From Ardenticatenales bacterium (lineage in GTDB: Bacteria > Chloroflexota > Anaerolineae > Ardenticatenales > Ardenticatenaceae), in assembly GCA_013812995.1 (NCBI GenBank), contig JACCSL010000930.1:1-5574 (forward strand): a DNA stretch of 5,574 nt, in the 5' to 3' direction. Both the position numbers and the translations under genes were made by a program. The stretch's first letter is position 1. Every line of letters begins with the position of its first letter. A model generated the notes under the pieces. That model was not told the origin of the DNA. It saw only the letters and a list, made by a program, of their open reading frames with translations, and did no database searches. This document shows positions 4,336 through 5,574 of this stretch, one piece after another.

Positions 4336-5574
4336 CTACAGCACCGTCCCCGGATCCACGTCCACCTCCCAGCCGATGCCGGGCGGAGCCTCCCGCACGA
4401 GGTAGCGCGCGTAGGCCCCGCGCACGAGGAGCTGCCAGCGATACTTGCCGCGCAGCTTCCCAAAGAAGGACGGTGCCGGGCCAATGACCTCCGTCCCTGG
4501 CAGGCCAAGCTGGGCACAGCGCACGCGCAGCCGCAGCGCCATCTGCTCGGCCTGCTCCTGGGCAGAGCGCGGCGAGGCGTCGCTGTAGACGAGCTTCACG
4601 AGGGGCGAGAAGGGCGGGTAGGCGTGCTCGCGGCGGAAGGCCAGCTCGTAGCGGTAGAAGTCGTGGTAGTGGTGGCGGCTGGCGCACTGGATGGCATAGT
4701 GCAGCGGGCTGTAGGTTTGCAAAATTACACGCCCACTCAGCACGCCGCGTCCCGCGCGCCCGGCCACCTGCGTGAGCAGCTGGAAGGTGCGCTCCCCCGC
4801 CCGAAAGTCCGGCAGGTGCAGCGCGGTGTCGGCGGAGATAACGCCCACCAGCGTGACGAGCGGCAGGTCTAGCCCCTTGGCAATCATCTGCGTGCCAATC
4901 AGAATGTCCGCCTGCCCGCCCGCGAAACGAGTCAGCAGCCGCTCGTGCGCACCGCGTCCCTGTGCCGTGTCGCGGTCCCAGCGGAGAATCCGCGCCTCCG
5001 GGAAAGAGTGCTGGGCAAATTCCTCCACCTGCTGCGTCCCCACCCCGAAATGCTTCACACGCGGACTGAGGCAGCGCGGACAATGCTGCGGCATCGCCAC
5101 AGCGGCGTTGCACTGGTGGCAGAGTAGATAGGGCAGGCCCCGATGAGAACTCATCGGCACATCGCAGTGCTCGCAGGACTGGACCCAGCCACAATCGCGG
5201 CACATGACGAAGGAGTGCGCGCCCCGTCGGTTGAGGAATAGAATCACCTGCTGCTTCGCCGCCAGGGTCTGCTCGATGGCCTCCTGGAGGTCCCGCGAGA
5301 AGATCGAGGTGTTGCCCATGCGAAGCTCCTGGCGCATGTCCACGATTTGCACCGGGGAAAGCGCCCGATCCATCACGCGGTGCCCCATCTCCAGCAGCCG
5401 GTAGCGCCCCTGCTCGGTGCGGCGGTAGCTCTCCAGGGAGGGCGTCGCGGAGCCCAGCAGCACCGTGGCCCCGGTGAGTTCCGCCAGCTTTTCCGCCACG
5501 TCGCGGGCGTGGTACTGGGGAAAGCGGTAGCCGGGCAGATGGCCCTGCTTGTAGCTCCACTCGTGCTCCTCGTC
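4336..5574 (-). CDS. priA: Primosomal helicase PriA (replication restart), C-terminal half, cut by window edge
   Basis: PriA is a 3'-5' superfamily 2 helicase that recognises stalled forks and starts reloading of the replicative helicase. The window holds the last 412 residues plus stop. The family is usually about 730-830 residues, so the DNA-binding N-terminus and Walker A lie beyond the end. Numbered from the edge, it opens exactly at motif II (DEEHEWSYKQ, 1-10), followed by YHARD (21-25), motif III GSATPS (41-46) and motif IV VILFLNRRG (110-118). The PriA zinc domain has all eight cysteines in four C-x2-C pairs (125/128, 134/137, 152/155, 165/168). Motif V is IGTQMIAKGLD (226-236) and motif VI QVAGRAGRG (269-277). 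The C-terminal domain ends in WEVDVDPGTVL, as in other PriA proteins. No disrupting change is visible. It is convergent with the membrane-protein gene. Confidence 0.97.
   Translation of the reverse strand, partial: DEEHEWSYKQGHLPGYRFPQYHARDVAEKLAELTGATVLLGSATPSLESYRRTEQGRYRLLEMGHRVMDRALSPVQIVDMRQELRMGNTSIFSRDLQEAIEQTLAAKQQVILFLNRRGAHSFVMCRDCGWVQSCEHCDVPMSSHRGLPYLLCHQCNAAVAMPQHCPRCLSPRVKHFGVGTQQVEEFAQHSFPEARILRWDRDTAQGRGAHERLLTRFAGGQADILIGTQMIAKGLDLPLVTLVGVISADTALHLPDFRAGERTFQLLTQVAGRAGRGVLSGRVILQTYSPLHYAIQCASRHHYHDFYRYELAFRREHAYPPFSPLVKLVYSDASPRSAQEQAEQMALRLRVRCAQLGLPGTEVIGPAPSFFGKLRGKYRWQLLVRGAYARYLVREAPPGIGWEVDVDPGTVL

Noticed and set aside
4222..4872. A 216-codon plus-strand frame starting in the gap after the membrane protein
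   Set aside because: It runs through the heptamer repeat and then antisense to priA, with no ribosome site or family motif.
4217..5560. A 447-codon minus-strand frame overlapping priA
   Set aside because: It lies in another frame of the same strand as priA, is dominated by Ala, Arg, Gly and Pro, and reads through the heptamer array as Lys/Arg-rich repeats. It is a composition shadow.
1..5574. CRISPR array, tRNA/rRNA genes, insertion sequence or attachment site
   Set aside because: I looked on both strands and saw no repeat-spacer pattern, no tRNA-like cloverleaf, no transposase or integrase motif and no flanking duplications.

Overview
This 5.6 kb window looks like ordinary chromosome from a high-GC bacterium. 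Two 60-base stretches I counted inside glpD are 60% and 73% G+C. The CCCCTCTCCCG-type hairpin repeat, the TTTT-based heptanucleotide tandem repeats between genes, and a bacterial type IB topoisomerase together suggest an uncultured-type member of Chloroflexota. That placement is a weak inference from repeat style and was not checked by any search.

Layout: positions 1-209 hold a compound hairpin repeat and a short heptamer tandem repeat, with no gene. Two forward genes follow, 12 bases apart: an FAD-dependent glycerol-3-phosphate dehydrogenase (glpD, 210-1847) and a single macrodomain protein of the YmdB/MacroD type (1860-2384). Downstream of them is a near-consensus Shine-Dalgarno sequence. 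It precedes a 16-codon reading frame with a C-x2-C-x3-C-x2-C pattern, overlapped in another frame by what may be the rest of a small frameshifted gene (to 2588). Converging on this is a reverse-strand DNA topoisomerase IB (2585-3652) with its full set of catalytic residues.

Divergent from the topoisomerase gene is an A+T-rich pair: a 26-codon reading frame with a strong Shine-Dalgarno (3742-3822), overlapping by ATGA a 138-codon, single-pass membrane protein of unknown function (3819-4235). A ~100 bp gap with a second heptamer repeat separates this pair from the convergent C-terminal half of primosomal helicase PriA (4336 to the window end, reverse strand), whose start lies beyond the window.

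Functionally, glpD serves glycerol/phospholipid catabolism, the macrodomain serves ADP-ribose metabolism, and TopIB and PriA serve DNA topology and replication restart. There is no clear common pathway, and I see no convincing new multi-gene system. The least explained parts are the two very short, well-primed reading frames (2413-2463 and 3742-3822) and the A+T-rich membrane protein after the second one.
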